A program made the position numbers and the translations under genes. This document shows positions 52,429 to 60,070 of a stretch of DNA of 64,000 bases, piece by piece (positions within the stretch are counted from its first letter, which is position 1; each line of letters begins with the position of its first letter). The stretch is from N074bin45 sp039587475. GTDB lineage: Bacteria > Gemmatimonadota > Gemmatimonadetes > Gemmatimonadales > GWC2-71-9. The stretch spans positions 40,725-104,724 of the forward strand of contig JBDHIK010000004.1 in NCBI GenBank assembly GCA_039587475.1. Reading direction: 5' to 3'. The notes beneath the pieces were generated by a model. The model was not told where the DNA came from, searched no databases, and saw nothing but the letters and a program-made list of their open reading frames with translations.

Positions 52429-53886
52429 TCAGTGCAACTGGTACTCCAGGTCGACCGTGATGGGGAACGGCCCATAGGTCCGGTCCATTTCCTGGATGCA
52501 GGCGATGAGCAGCTGCTCCATCAGGAACGGGTTGTGGACCGAACTGCCTTTGGCCTGGGACAGCTCGAGATTGAACTGGCAGCCCTTGGCGCTGGTGAAG
52601 ATGCCGCTGAGGGGATCGAGGTCCGCCGGCGGGACCAGCGGGTCGGTCAACTGAGCGTCCAGCTGCGCTTCCAGGGTCCCCAGTCGGGTCTCCGCCGTGG
52701 ACAGCGCCGTCGCGGCCGCGATAGCGTCACCATGACAGCCGTTGGTGCAGCCGGAGAAACTCCGATCGGCCGGCGTGTACGAGCAGTTCTGATCATCCGT
52801 CGGTGCGCCATTGGCGTCCACGCAGGGGATGGCCAGGAACCGGTGGCCGGTCACGTTGACCACGAAGTCGCCGGTGGCCTGATCGGTCACGGTGTACGAG
52901 TACAGATGACACGTGGCGCACAATCCCGGGTTGGCCGTCGACCCGTGGGTGCCGCGGATGGTGTCCAGCAACGGCGTGAAGTTGGGCGGGAACCAGCCGG
53001 CACCCTCGCCGAGGAGGAGCGGACCCTCGGGCGAGTGGGGCCCCCGGAATCTCGATCCCGGGTCGAGGTCCTGCTCCGGTTCGGCCCGTTTGTGGTGGCA
53101 CTTCATGCAGAGATTCTGTTCCTGGATGGGCACCGAGATGGGGAACCGCAGCGACGACGTGATCCCCGAGCCGTGAGGGTCATGGCACACGGCGCAGGTG
53201 ATGTCCTCGTGCTGTCCGACCGGTGCGTTCTTCTCGATGTAATTGTCGTTGACGCCGAAGGCGGCCAGGGCCCCTTGCGCCGTGTGGCAACTGATGCACT
53301 CCGCCCGGCCCTGCGGGTAGCTGTTCATCTGGCTGTGACGCGACTTGGACCAGTCGTCGAAGAAGCCGTGGTGCGTGCCCGAGTGACAGGTGCCGCAGGA
53401 GGCTGGTCCCAGCGTGTCCCCCTGGATCGAGGCCAGCGGGGCCGTCCCCGCGTCCGGGGCTTGCACGTGGGTGATGCCCGGGCCGTGGCAGCTTTCGCAC
53501 TGCACGTCGTGGTATACGTCGGTCTGGACCGCGTTCCAGCCGGCCGGCGCATCGGTCAGGTTGCCGTTCTCCGACACGGTATGGCAGGTCCGGCAGAAGT
53601 CCTGGGCATGGCCCGAAGCCTCCAATGTGTTCCAGGCATCGGAGTGCGCGTGGGATTCCCACTGGCCCTGGCGGCTCACGTGGCAGTTGCCGCAGGTGGT
53701 CTGCTGGGTGGCAACGTCGAAGTAGCCGAGGAAGCCGTTCACCGCGTCGGGGGGAGGGTTGAACGGCGGCGCCGGAACCGGCACCTCGACAAACTCCGTC
53801 TTGGTCTCGGTACATCCGGCCACGGCGGCAGCCACCAGCACGGTCGGCACCGCGAGGCGGAGAAGACGAATGGGGGAGAAGATCAT
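52429..53886 (-). CDS. Nine-heme lipoprotein cytochrome c, paralogue B
   Basis: This 485-residue lipoprotein (lipobox AAAVAGCTE) has eight CxxCH motifs and one CX3CH (CTNGCH). It shares with its neighbour the NPPPDAVNGFLGYFDV start, CESCHGPG, CGTCHSGTHHGFF, CISCHTAQGALAAFG, CAVCHDPHGS and the C-terminal AKGC and SVHNPFLMEQLL blocks, which indicates tandem duplication. The fact that the atypical ninth motif differs in length between the copies is notable. It has its own terminator and so may be expressed separately. Confidence 0.78.
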   Translation of the reverse strand: MIFSPIRLLRLAVPTVLVAAAVAGCTETKTEFVEVPVPAPPFNPPPDAVNGFLGYFDVATQQTTCGNCHVSRQGQWESHAHSDAWNTLEASGHAQDFCRTCHTVSENGNLTDAPAGWNAVQTDVYHDVQCESCHGPGITHVQAPDAGTAPLASIQGDTLGPASCGTCHSGTHHGFFDDWSKSRHSQMNSYPQGRAECISCHTAQGALAAFGVNDNYIEKNAPVGQHEDITCAVCHDPHGSGITSSLRFPISVPIQEQNLCMKCHHKRAEPEQDLDPGSRFRGPHSPEGPLLLGEGAGWFPPNFTPLLDTIRGTHGSTANPGLCATCHLYSYTVTDQATGDFVVNVTGHRFLAIPCVDANGAPTDDQNCSYTPADRSFSGCTNGCHGDAIAAATALSTAETRLGTLEAQLDAQLTDPLVPPADLDPLSGIFTSAKGCQFNLELSQAKGSSVHNPFLMEQLLIACIQEMDRTYGPFPITVDLEYQLH

Positions 53887-54204
53887 GATGGACTCGAGGG
53901 AAGGGGTTCAGTCAATCGACTCGGTAACCGACTCGGGCATGTCCGTACAACTACCGATGTGCCCTGCGTGCTCCTGCGGGGGTTCTTCAACCCGGGAACA
54001 ACATATCCCGAGCCGGGTGAAGGAAATGTGAAGACAGAATGATCGACATCACCGATAAACGTTTCTTCATGAAGACGCATGCCTTCGCTTTAGGCAGGTC
54101 CCCGTAGCATGCAGAGTCCTCGGTGGCACGCCGGCGCGGTTGTTTGCCGTTCGGAGCCGCCATAGCTTGCATGTCCGTATCTACCCGGGCGAAGGAACCG
54201 TGAC
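53887..54204. promoter_or_regulatory. Divergent regulatory region, cytochromes and ccm side
   Basis: This 318-bp gap separates the minus-strand cytochromes from the plus-strand zinc-ribbon/ccm genes. It contains an imperfect hairpin (CTTCAACCCGG with CCGGGTGAAG, 53984-54020) and a 12-bp palindrome at 54064-54075. It must hold promoters in both directions, but no convincing -35/-10 pair was identified. No gene is apparent. Confidence 0.45.
54064..54075. promoter_or_regulatory. TCTTCATGAAGA palindrome, candidate operator
   Basis: This perfect 12-bp palindrome lies in the divergent gap, about 180 bp upstream of the cytochrome start and 130 bp upstream of the zinc-ribbon gene. It could serve both directions. 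The regulator is unknown. Confidence 0.35.
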
Positions 54205-54990
54205 ATGACATCCACCACCTGTTCCAAATGCGGCGCCCCTGGTACCGGCAATTTCTGCCAGGAATGCGGTGCCGCACTCAAACCGGGGTTCTGCACCAAA
54301 TGCGGCGCCGCCATGGGCTCGGACACGGCGTTCTGCCCGTCGTGCGGGGTGGCGCGCGGTGGCGCCCCCCCCACTGCCGGTTCGCCCCAATCCAATTGGG
54401 CCATTCCGGCCGGGATGCTGGTCATCGCCGTGGCCATATCCCTGGTGTTCCTGGTGCGCATCAACAACGGAGGGTCCACCGTCGGCCTCCCTCCCCAGGG
54501 CCTGACCACCTCGGCTGGAGCCGGCACGCCGCCGGACCTGAGCCAGATGACGCCGCGAGAACGGTTCGACCGGCTGTACAACCGGGTCATGCGGGCCACC
54601 GAGCAGGGAGATGCGGCCACGATGCAGCAGTTTGCCCCCATGGCCATCGCGGCCTACGACATGCTTGAAGAGGTGGACGCGGATGCCCGTTACCATGCGG
54701 CTCTCCTCAAGCTGCACGGTGGGGACATGCCCGGAAGCGCCGCCCTGGCGGATTCGATTCTCGCGGAAACCCCGAACCACCTTTTTGGGTTCATCATTCA
54801 GGGCACCCTCGCCAAGTGGCAGAACGACCCGGCCGCCCTGGCGCGGGTGCAGCGAGATTTTCTGGCGGCCTACGATGAGGAGATCACCGCGGGCAGGCCG
54901 GAATACGACCACCACCGACCGTCCATCGAGGGCTTTCTGACCGAGGCCCAGACCGGGGCCGGCCCCGGAGTGGCCGGCTCCGGCGGGTAA
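54205..54990 (+). CDS. Double zinc-ribbon membrane protein with TPR-like tail
   Basis: This 261-residue protein opens with two zinc ribbons (CSKCG with CQECG, then CTKCG with CPSCG). One membrane helix follows (AGMLVIAVAISLVFLVRI), and the C-terminal domain is helical and TPR-like (SALADSILAETPNHLFGF). It is the first plus-strand gene before ccmE. The TPR tail resembles the C-terminal half of CcmI/NrfG, which holds apocytochromes for heme ligation; that role is inferred. The ribbons are presumably on the cytoplasmic side. Confidence 0.65.
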   Translation: MTSTTCSKCGAPGTGNFCQECGAALKPGFCTKCGAAMGSDTAFCPSCGVARGGAPPTAGSPQSNWAIPAGMLVIAVAISLVFLVRINNGGSTVGLPPQGLTTSAGAGTPPDLSQMTPRERFDRLYNRVMRATEQGDAATMQQFAPMAIAAYDMLEEVDADARYHAALLKLHGGDMPGSAALADSILAETPNHLFGFIIQGTLAKWQNDPAALARVQRDFLAAYDEEITAGRPEYDHHRPSIEGFLTEAQTGAGPGVAGSGG

Positions 54991-55049
54991 GCCGGGCTGG
55001 CGTTATATTCTGTGGCAGCCATTCACCGTCTTCTGTTGGAGTCAGGACC

Positions 55050-55472
55050 ATGAAAGCAGGGACCAAATTCGTGGCCGGAGCCGCGGTCATCATCATCGGC
55101 GTCGGCGCGTTGATTTTCGAGGGCGTCAAGCAGACCGGCACCTATTTCTTGACGACCACCGAGCTGGCCGAGCGTACCAGCACCGACCCGACGTTTCATG
55201 AGGTCGGCATCAAGCTTGGCGCCCAGGTGGTGCCCGGCACCATCCGGCGCGACGCCGCCAGCCAGACCATTGATTTCGAGGTGACGGACGGCACCACGCA
55301 GATTCCGGTGTCCTACCGGGGACTGGCGCCGGACACCTTCACGGACGATGTGGACATCGAAGTGGTGGTCGAGGGCCGGCTGGGCACCGACGGCGTGTTC
55401 CAGGCCACGACACTCCTGGCCAAGTGTGGTTCGCGCTACGAGGCAGAGTACGACAACGAAGCCCAGGTCTAA
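55050..55472 (+). CDS. ccmE: Cytochrome c heme chaperone CcmE, Cys-type
   Basis: This 140-residue protein has an N-terminal membrane anchor (VAGAAVIIIGVGALIFEGV) and the CcmE OB-fold barrel. In E. coli CcmE heme is bound covalently by His in an HxxxY motif. Here the motif is C126-G-S-R-Y130, the CxxxY type known from Desulfovibrio and archaea. It carries heme from the CcmABCD machinery to CcmF/H. A TATATT element at 55004-55009 may be its -10. It is followed by ccmF after 3 bp. Confidence 0.88.
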   Translation: MKAGTKFVAGAAVIIIGVGALIFEGVKQTGTYFLTTTELAERTSTDPTFHEVGIKLGAQVVPGTIRRDAASQTIDFEVTDGTTQIPVSYRGLAPDTFTDDVDIEVVVEGRLGTDGVFQATTLLAKCGSRYEAEYDNEAQV

Positions 55473-55475
55473 CCC

Positions 55476-57503
55476 ATGACGCTCCTGGGTCAATTCGCGC
55501 TCTGGGCCGGTTGGCTCATCGCGCTCTGGGCCGCCGTGCTGTCGTTTTCGGGGCGGTGGCAAGGTCGGCCGGAGCTGCGGGCCAGCCTCACCGGCGCCGT
55601 CTACGCCGTCTTCGGCTGCATGGTGGTGGCCTCGCTGGCGCTATGGTACGGCCTGGTCACGCACGACTTCAACATCGAATACGTCGCGTCCTACACCTCC
55701 CGAACGCTCCCGGAGTACTTCGTGTTCTCGGCGTTCTGGGCCGGGCAGAAGGGCTCTCTCCTGCTCTGGGCGGTGGTGCTGGCGTTGTTCTCGGCCCTGG
55801 CGCAGTTCATGACCTCGCGGCGCCACGCCGACTTGCTCCCCTGGGTGGCCGGCGTCACGTCCATTACGATCTTCTTCTTCATTACCGTGATGCTGTTCTC
55901 GGCCAATCCGTTCGAACGGCTGGCCTTCACGCCCCCTGACGGTCGTGGCCTCAACCCGCAACTGCAGAACCTCGGCATGATGATCCACCCGCCGATGCTC
56001 TATCTGGGCTACATCAGCATCACCATTCCCTTCGCCTTTGCCATGGCGGCGCTGCTGTCCGGCAAGCTGGACACGGGCTGGATCCAAGCGATACGGAAGT
56101 GGACCATCCTCAGCTGGCTGTTTCTGTCTGCCGGCATCGTGCTCGGCATGTGGTGGGCCTACGTGGAATTGGGCTGGGGCGGTTACTGGGCCTGGGATCC
56201 GGTCGAGAACGCCAGTTTCCTGCCGTGGCTCACGATGACGGCGTTTCTCCACTCCGTGATGATCCAGGAGAAACGCGGCATGCTCAAGCGCTGGAACCTG
56301 GCGCTGATCATCGGCACCTTCCTGTTGAGCATCTTCGGGACATTCATTACTCGCTCCGGCGTCATCGCCAGCGTGCATTCGTTCACCCAGTCGTCGGTCG
56401 GATACTACTTCCTGGCCTTCCTGGTGATCTCGGGTGTGTTGGCCTACACGCTGCTGTACACCAAGTGGGACCGGCTGGAAGCGGAGGTCGAGCTGGAGTC
56501 GATGGTGAGTCGCGAGGCCGCCTTCCTGTTCAACAACCTGATCTTGGTCGGCATCGCCTTCTCGGTCCTGTGGGGTACCCTGTTCCCGATCCTGTCGGAA
56601 CTGGTGCAGGGCACCAAGGTCACCGTGGGGCCGCCGTTCTTCAATAAGGTCAACGTGCCACTGGGCCTGGCGCTCCTGGCGCTCACCGGCATCGGGCCGC
56701 TCATCGCCTGGCGCAAGGCGTCGACCGCCAATCTGCGGCGCCAGTTCCTCTTCCCCCTCGGCTCCGGGCTGGTGGTGGCCGTGGTGTTGTGGCTGCTCGG
56801 CGCTCGCAGTCTGTACCCGCTCATGACCATCGGGCTGGCGGGGTTCGTGGCCGGCACGGTGCTCCAGGAGTTCTACCGTGGCAGCCGGGCCCGCCACCGG
56901 ATTCACGGGGAGTCGTATCTGATGGCGACCTTGCGGCTCATCGGCCGGAACCGCCGGCGCTATGGCGGCTACATCGTGCACGTGGGCATCCTGGTGTTGT
57001 TCGTGGCCTTCGCGGGGTACGCCTTCAAGGTCGACCAGGAAGCCACGCTGGTGCCTGGCGAGTCCGTGGAATTGCGCAGCCCCTTCGGCCACACCTACAC
57101 CCTGACCCACCTTGGCGTGTCCCAGTTCGAATACCTGAACCGATTCGTGTCCCAGGCCACCGTCGAGGTGGCCAAGAACGGGGTCCCGGCCGGCCGCATG
57201 TCGTCGGAAAAGCGCCAGCACATCAATAGCCTGCGCGAATTCGAATTCCAGCCGTCGACGGAGGTCGGCATCCGGAGTTCGGCGCAGGAGGATCTGTACA
57301 TCGTCTACGCCGGTTCGGTCGAGGGCACCGAAGAGGCCGTGTACCGTTTCACCATCAACCCGCTGGTGATCTGGGTCTGGATTGGGGGCGTCATTCTGGT
57401 CGTGGGCGGGATCATCACCATGTGGCCGGGTGGCTACGGGCCGACCCGGGAGCGCCGTCCGGTGCAGGTGGGCTATGAGGCGGAGTTGGCGGGAAGTGCC
57501 TAG
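55476..57503 (+). CDS. ccmF: Cytochrome c heme lyase subunit CcmF
   Basis: This 675-residue polytopic inner-membrane protein attaches heme to apocytochromes. It carries the WWD domain (GYWAWDPVENASFLPW), the TRSGVIASVHSF motif, and the large periplasmic loop near the C-terminus before the last helix (VIWVWIGGVILVVGGIITMW). About 15 helices are expected. Length is normal for CcmF. It lies between ccmE and ccmH. It must service the more than 60 heme sites encoded just upstream. Confidence 0.94.
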   Translation: MTLLGQFALWAGWLIALWAAVLSFSGRWQGRPELRASLTGAVYAVFGCMVVASLALWYGLVTHDFNIEYVASYTSRTLPEYFVFSAFWAGQKGSLLLWAVVLALFSALAQFMTSRRHADLLPWVAGVTSITIFFFITVMLFSANPFERLAFTPPDGRGLNPQLQNLGMMIHPPMLYLGYISITIPFAFAMAALLSGKLDTGWIQAIRKWTILSWLFLSAGIVLGMWWAYVELGWGGYWAWDPVENASFLPWLTMTAFLHSVMIQEKRGMLKRWNLALIIGTFLLSIFGTFITRSGVIASVHSFTQSSVGYYFLAFLVISGVLAYTLLYTKWDRLEAEVELESMVSREAAFLFNNLILVGIAFSVLWGTLFPILSELVQGTKVTVGPPFFNKVNVPLGLALLALTGIGPLIAWRKASTANLRRQFLFPLGSGLVVAVVLWLLGARSLYPLMTIGLAGFVAGTVLQEFYRGSRARHRIHGESYLMATLRLIGRNRRRYGGYIVHVGILVLFVAFAGYAFKVDQEATLVPGESVELRSPFGHTYTLTHLGVSQFEYLNRFVSQATVEVAKNGVPAGRMSSEKRQHINSLREFEFQPSTEVGIRSSAQEDLYIVYAGSVEGTEEAVYRFTINPLVIWVWIGGVILVVGGIITMWPGGYGPTRERRPVQVGYEAELAGSA

Positions 57504-57504
57504 C

Positions 57505-58131
57505 GTGGGCGACCCATCTGTCCGGCCGACCGCGGTGGCCGTGCATCGACGAGGCTTCGTCCTCGGCCTGACGGCGGTCGTCTTCGGGCGCGGCGCCTGG
57601 TCGCAGGAACCGGAGGCCCAGTCCCCCCAGGAGCCGGCGGACGCCGGCCGGCTCTACAACCCGGGGGTGGTCCAGCAACGGGCCCGAAGCACCGACGCCG
57701 ACAACGACGAGTACATCAAGGACCTCGAGAAGCAGATGCGGTGTACCTGCGGCTGCAATCTCGATATCTACACGTGCCGCACGACCGATTTTACCTGCAC
57801 CACCTCGCCCGCCCTGCATCGTGAAGTGGTGGCGCTCCACGAGTCCGGTCTGTCGGGCCAGGAGATCCTCGACGACTTCGTGGCACGGTATGGCGAGGAC
57901 GTCCTCATGGCGCCCAAGCCCGAGGGCTTCAATCTCGCCGGCTATCTGGTGCCCGGGATTCTGGTGTCGCTCGTCGGCATGATCCTGATCTGGGTGCTGT
58001 ATCGTCGCCAGAGCGTCATCGCGCTGGCGACCGCTGAAAAAGACGCGCTACCGGAGGCCGTTCCCGGTATCGCCGCGACACCTGAGGAACTGGCCCGCCT
58101 CGAAGCGGCCATCCGGGAAGGCGACCGATAA
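57505..58131 (+). CDS. ccmH: CcmH-like apocytochrome thiol protein
   Basis: This 208-residue protein starts at GTG 57505 just after the ccmF stop; GTG 57496 would overlap it. A signal segment precedes the CcmH domain. The usual LRCxxC redox motif is replaced by RCTCGC (Cys-x-Cys-x-Cys), followed by YTCRTTDFTC. C-terminal helices include GYLVPGILVSLVGMILIWVL. CcmH reduces the apocytochrome heme site. The CxCxC form is also seen in some non-proteobacterial CcmH proteins. Its stop overlaps the next start (TAATG). Confidence 0.82.
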   Translation: MGDPSVRPTAVAVHRRGFVLGLTAVVFGRGAWSQEPEAQSPQEPADAGRLYNPGVVQQRARSTDADNDEYIKDLEKQMRCTCGCNLDIYTCRTTDFTCTTSPALHREVVALHESGLSGQEILDDFVARYGEDVLMAPKPEGFNLAGYLVPGILVSLVGMILIWVLYRRQSVIALATAEKDALPEAVPGIAATPEELARLEAAIREGDR

Positions 58132-58646
58132 TGGTTCTCGAGATCGTTCTGGCGTTGGTGCTGGCCGTCGGCGCCCTGTGGTTGGTGCTCTATCCGCTGT
58201 TTCGGCCCGACTCGATCGCTCCCGACGTGTTCGAGCCACTCGACCCATCGGAAACGCGGCAGGGCGTGGCGGTGGCGGCGCTCCGGGAGATCGAGTTCGA
58301 CCGCGCCACCGGCAAACTGTCCGATGCGGATTACCACGAGCTCCACGCTCGCTACTCCACAGAGGCCATCCAGGCCATGCGGGACGACAGCGCCGGACCG
58401 GCGACGGACGACGATGCCATCGAGGCCATGGTCGCCGCCGAGGTGGAGGCTCTCGAGAGCGGTGGCGACGGCACGCCGCCGACCTGTCCAACGTGCGGCC
58501 CGCGGCCCGAGGCCGACGCGGTGTTCTGCTCGCAATGCGGGCAACTGCTTCCCCACCCGGCCAAGTGTGCCGAGTGTGGGGCCCCGCTGGAGCCAGGCGG
58601 TCGTTTCTGTGGTCGCTGCGGCGTCGCCGTCATGGCCCTGAGCTGA
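58131..58646 (+). CDS. CcmI N-terminal-like protein with zinc ribbons
   Basis: This 171-residue protein has an N-terminal membrane helix (EIVLALVLAVGALWLVLYPL) and the short coiled segment with ALREIEFDRATGKLSDADYHEL, which matches the first domain of CcmI. Instead of the CcmI TPR domain it ends with two zinc ribbons (CPTCG/CSQCG and CAECG/CGRCG). The ccm position supports a role in holding apocytochromes. With the 54205 gene, the two CcmI halves appear split and each attached to zinc ribbons. Confidence 0.65.
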   Translation: MVLEIVLALVLAVGALWLVLYPLFRPDSIAPDVFEPLDPSETRQGVAVAALREIEFDRATGKLSDADYHELHARYSTEAIQAMRDDSAGPATDDDAIEAMVAAEVEALESGGDGTPPTCPTCGPRPEADAVFCSQCGQLLPHPAKCAECGAPLEPGGRFCGRCGVAVMALS

Positions 58647-58669
58647 TCGGGGCTGGCGCACCGCGTCTC

Positions 58670-59317
58670 ATGCCTCAGGATCCGGACGGCTTCCACCCCC
58701 TCCCCGATGCTCTGACCGACACCTTCGGTTCCATCGACATCTATCTGTTCGACCAGGTCCTGCGGGGCCGTTTCACGCCGGGCATGCGTGTGCTCGACGC
58801 CGGCTGCGGACGGGGCCGCAACATGGTGTACTTCCTCCGTGCCGGTTTCGACGTGTATGGGGTGGACCGTGACGACGACGCGGTGGGCGCGGTCCGGGCC
58901 CTCGCCGCGCGACTGGCCCCCGCCATCCCGCAAGATCACTTCCACCAGGCCACCCTGGACGCCGTGCCGTTCCCCGACGGCCACTTCGACCGGATCGTGG
59001 CCAACGCCGTCCTGCACTTCGCGGAGAACCCACCGGCCTTCGAGGCCATGGTCGACGAATTGTGGCGCGTCCTTCGCCCCGGCGGCATCCTGTTCGCCCG
59101 CGTGGCGTCCTCCATCGGTCTCGAGGACCGGGTACGACCGGTCGGGGACGGTCGCTTCGTGTTGCCGGACGGCACCGAACGGTTTCTGGTGGACGGGGAC
59201 ATGCTCCGGGCCACGACGGCCCGGCTGGGCGGGACCATCCTCGATCCGATCAAGACGGTCTACGTCGAGGATCAGCGCTGCATCACCAACTGGTGCCTGG
59301 AGCGCCCCGCCGCCTGA
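58670..59317 (+). CDS. SAM-dependent methyltransferase
   Basis: This 215-residue class I methyltransferase has motif I (VLDAGCGRGRNMVYFL), acidic motif II (VYGVDRDDDAV), and motif post-III (ELWRVLRPGGILFARV). It is closest in style to the UbiE/Coq5-type Methyltransf_11 group. The substrate is unknown. It begins 23 bp after the CcmI-like gene but belongs to no recognisable c-type maturation step. Confidence 0.8.
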   Translation: MPQDPDGFHPLPDALTDTFGSIDIYLFDQVLRGRFTPGMRVLDAGCGRGRNMVYFLRAGFDVYGVDRDDDAVGAVRALAARLAPAIPQDHFHQATLDAVPFPDGHFDRIVANAVLHFAENPPAFEAMVDELWRVLRPGGILFARVASSIGLEDRVRPVGDGRFVLPDGTERFLVDGDMLRATTARLGGTILDPIKTVYVEDQRCITNWCLERPAA

Positions 59318-59468
59318 GCCGGGCTCGGCTCCAGCCCCAGAGCCCCCGGGCGAAACCCGGAGGATGGGAGAGGGCGTAGGGCCTCCCCATCAGGTTGCCT
59401 TGCGTCCCCAGTCGGGCCGGAGGTAGGTTCGCCGAACCTAGACCGCGCCAATCCCAGGAGAGTTCGCC

Positions 59469-60044
59469 ATGCCAAGAGCCATCGCCGGAAGCCTCATCTG
59501 TCTCCTTGCGACTGCCGTCACGGCGCCCCTGGCGGGCGCGCAATCCTATGACGAGATCGCCTTCGCGGTGCTCCCGGCGCCGGAGGCCGAGCGGGCCAGC
59601 GCCACCGTGCTGGGCTTCCGTGACGGCGCGCTCGAGACCCTCCGGCCTGGGGACGGCGCGTTCGTCTGCATCGCGGACGATCCCTCCGACGAGCGGTTCC
59701 GGGTGTTGTGCTACCACGTATCGCTTGAGCCGTACATGGCCCGCGGCCGGGCCCTGCGAGCCGAGGGCATTACCGGCAAGTCCGGCATCGAGAAGCGTTG
59801 GGCAGAGATCGAATCCGGCAAGCTCGAGATGCCGAAGCACCCCGCGGCGCTGCACCAGTTGTTCGGGTCGCATCCCGACTCCGTGTCGCTCGACGGCGTC
59901 GATGACATGGGCCGGCTGACGGTGATCTACATGGCCTATGCCACGGTAGAGGAAACCGGCCTGCCGCCGCAACCCTCGGGCACCATGCCGTGGCTGATGT
60001 ACGCCGGGACGCCGACGGCGCACGTGATGATTTCGGGTCGCTAG
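59469..60044 (+). CDS. Small secreted protein of unknown function
   Basis: This 191-residue protein has a signal peptide (SLICLLATAVTAPLAGAQ) and a single folded domain with two cysteines (FVCIADDP, VLCYHV) that could form a disulfide. AGGAG precedes the ATG by 8 nt. The sequence GTMPWLMYAGTPTAHVMISG at the C-terminus is hydrophobic. No family was recognised. The gap upstream holds a GC-rich hairpin at 59346-59360 without a T-run. Confidence 0.6.
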   Translation: MPRAIAGSLICLLATAVTAPLAGAQSYDEIAFAVLPAPEAERASATVLGFRDGALETLRPGDGAFVCIADDPSDERFRVLCYHVSLEPYMARGRALRAEGITGKSGIEKRWAEIESGKLEMPKHPAALHQLFGSHPDSVSLDGVDDMGRLTVIYMAYATVEETGLPPQPSGTMPWLMYAGTPTAHVMISGR

Positions 60045-60070
60045 GAAGGCCACGCGGAGGCGGGGAGACG

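Noticed and set aside
45840..53886. DNA repeats across the cytochrome genes
   Set aside because: The recurring tgcca/tgtggca-type patterns come from the repeated CxxCH codons, not from a mobile or CRISPR-type repeat.
55641..57221. A 526-residue minus-strand open frame opposite ccmF
   Set aside because: It is antisense to a clear CcmF, and no domain or signal is visible.
59346..59360. Terminator hairpin CCGGG-CGAAA-CCCGG after the methyltransferase gene
   Set aside because: The stem is only 5 bp and is followed by AGGATGGGAG with no T-run. It may be chance in GC-rich DNA.
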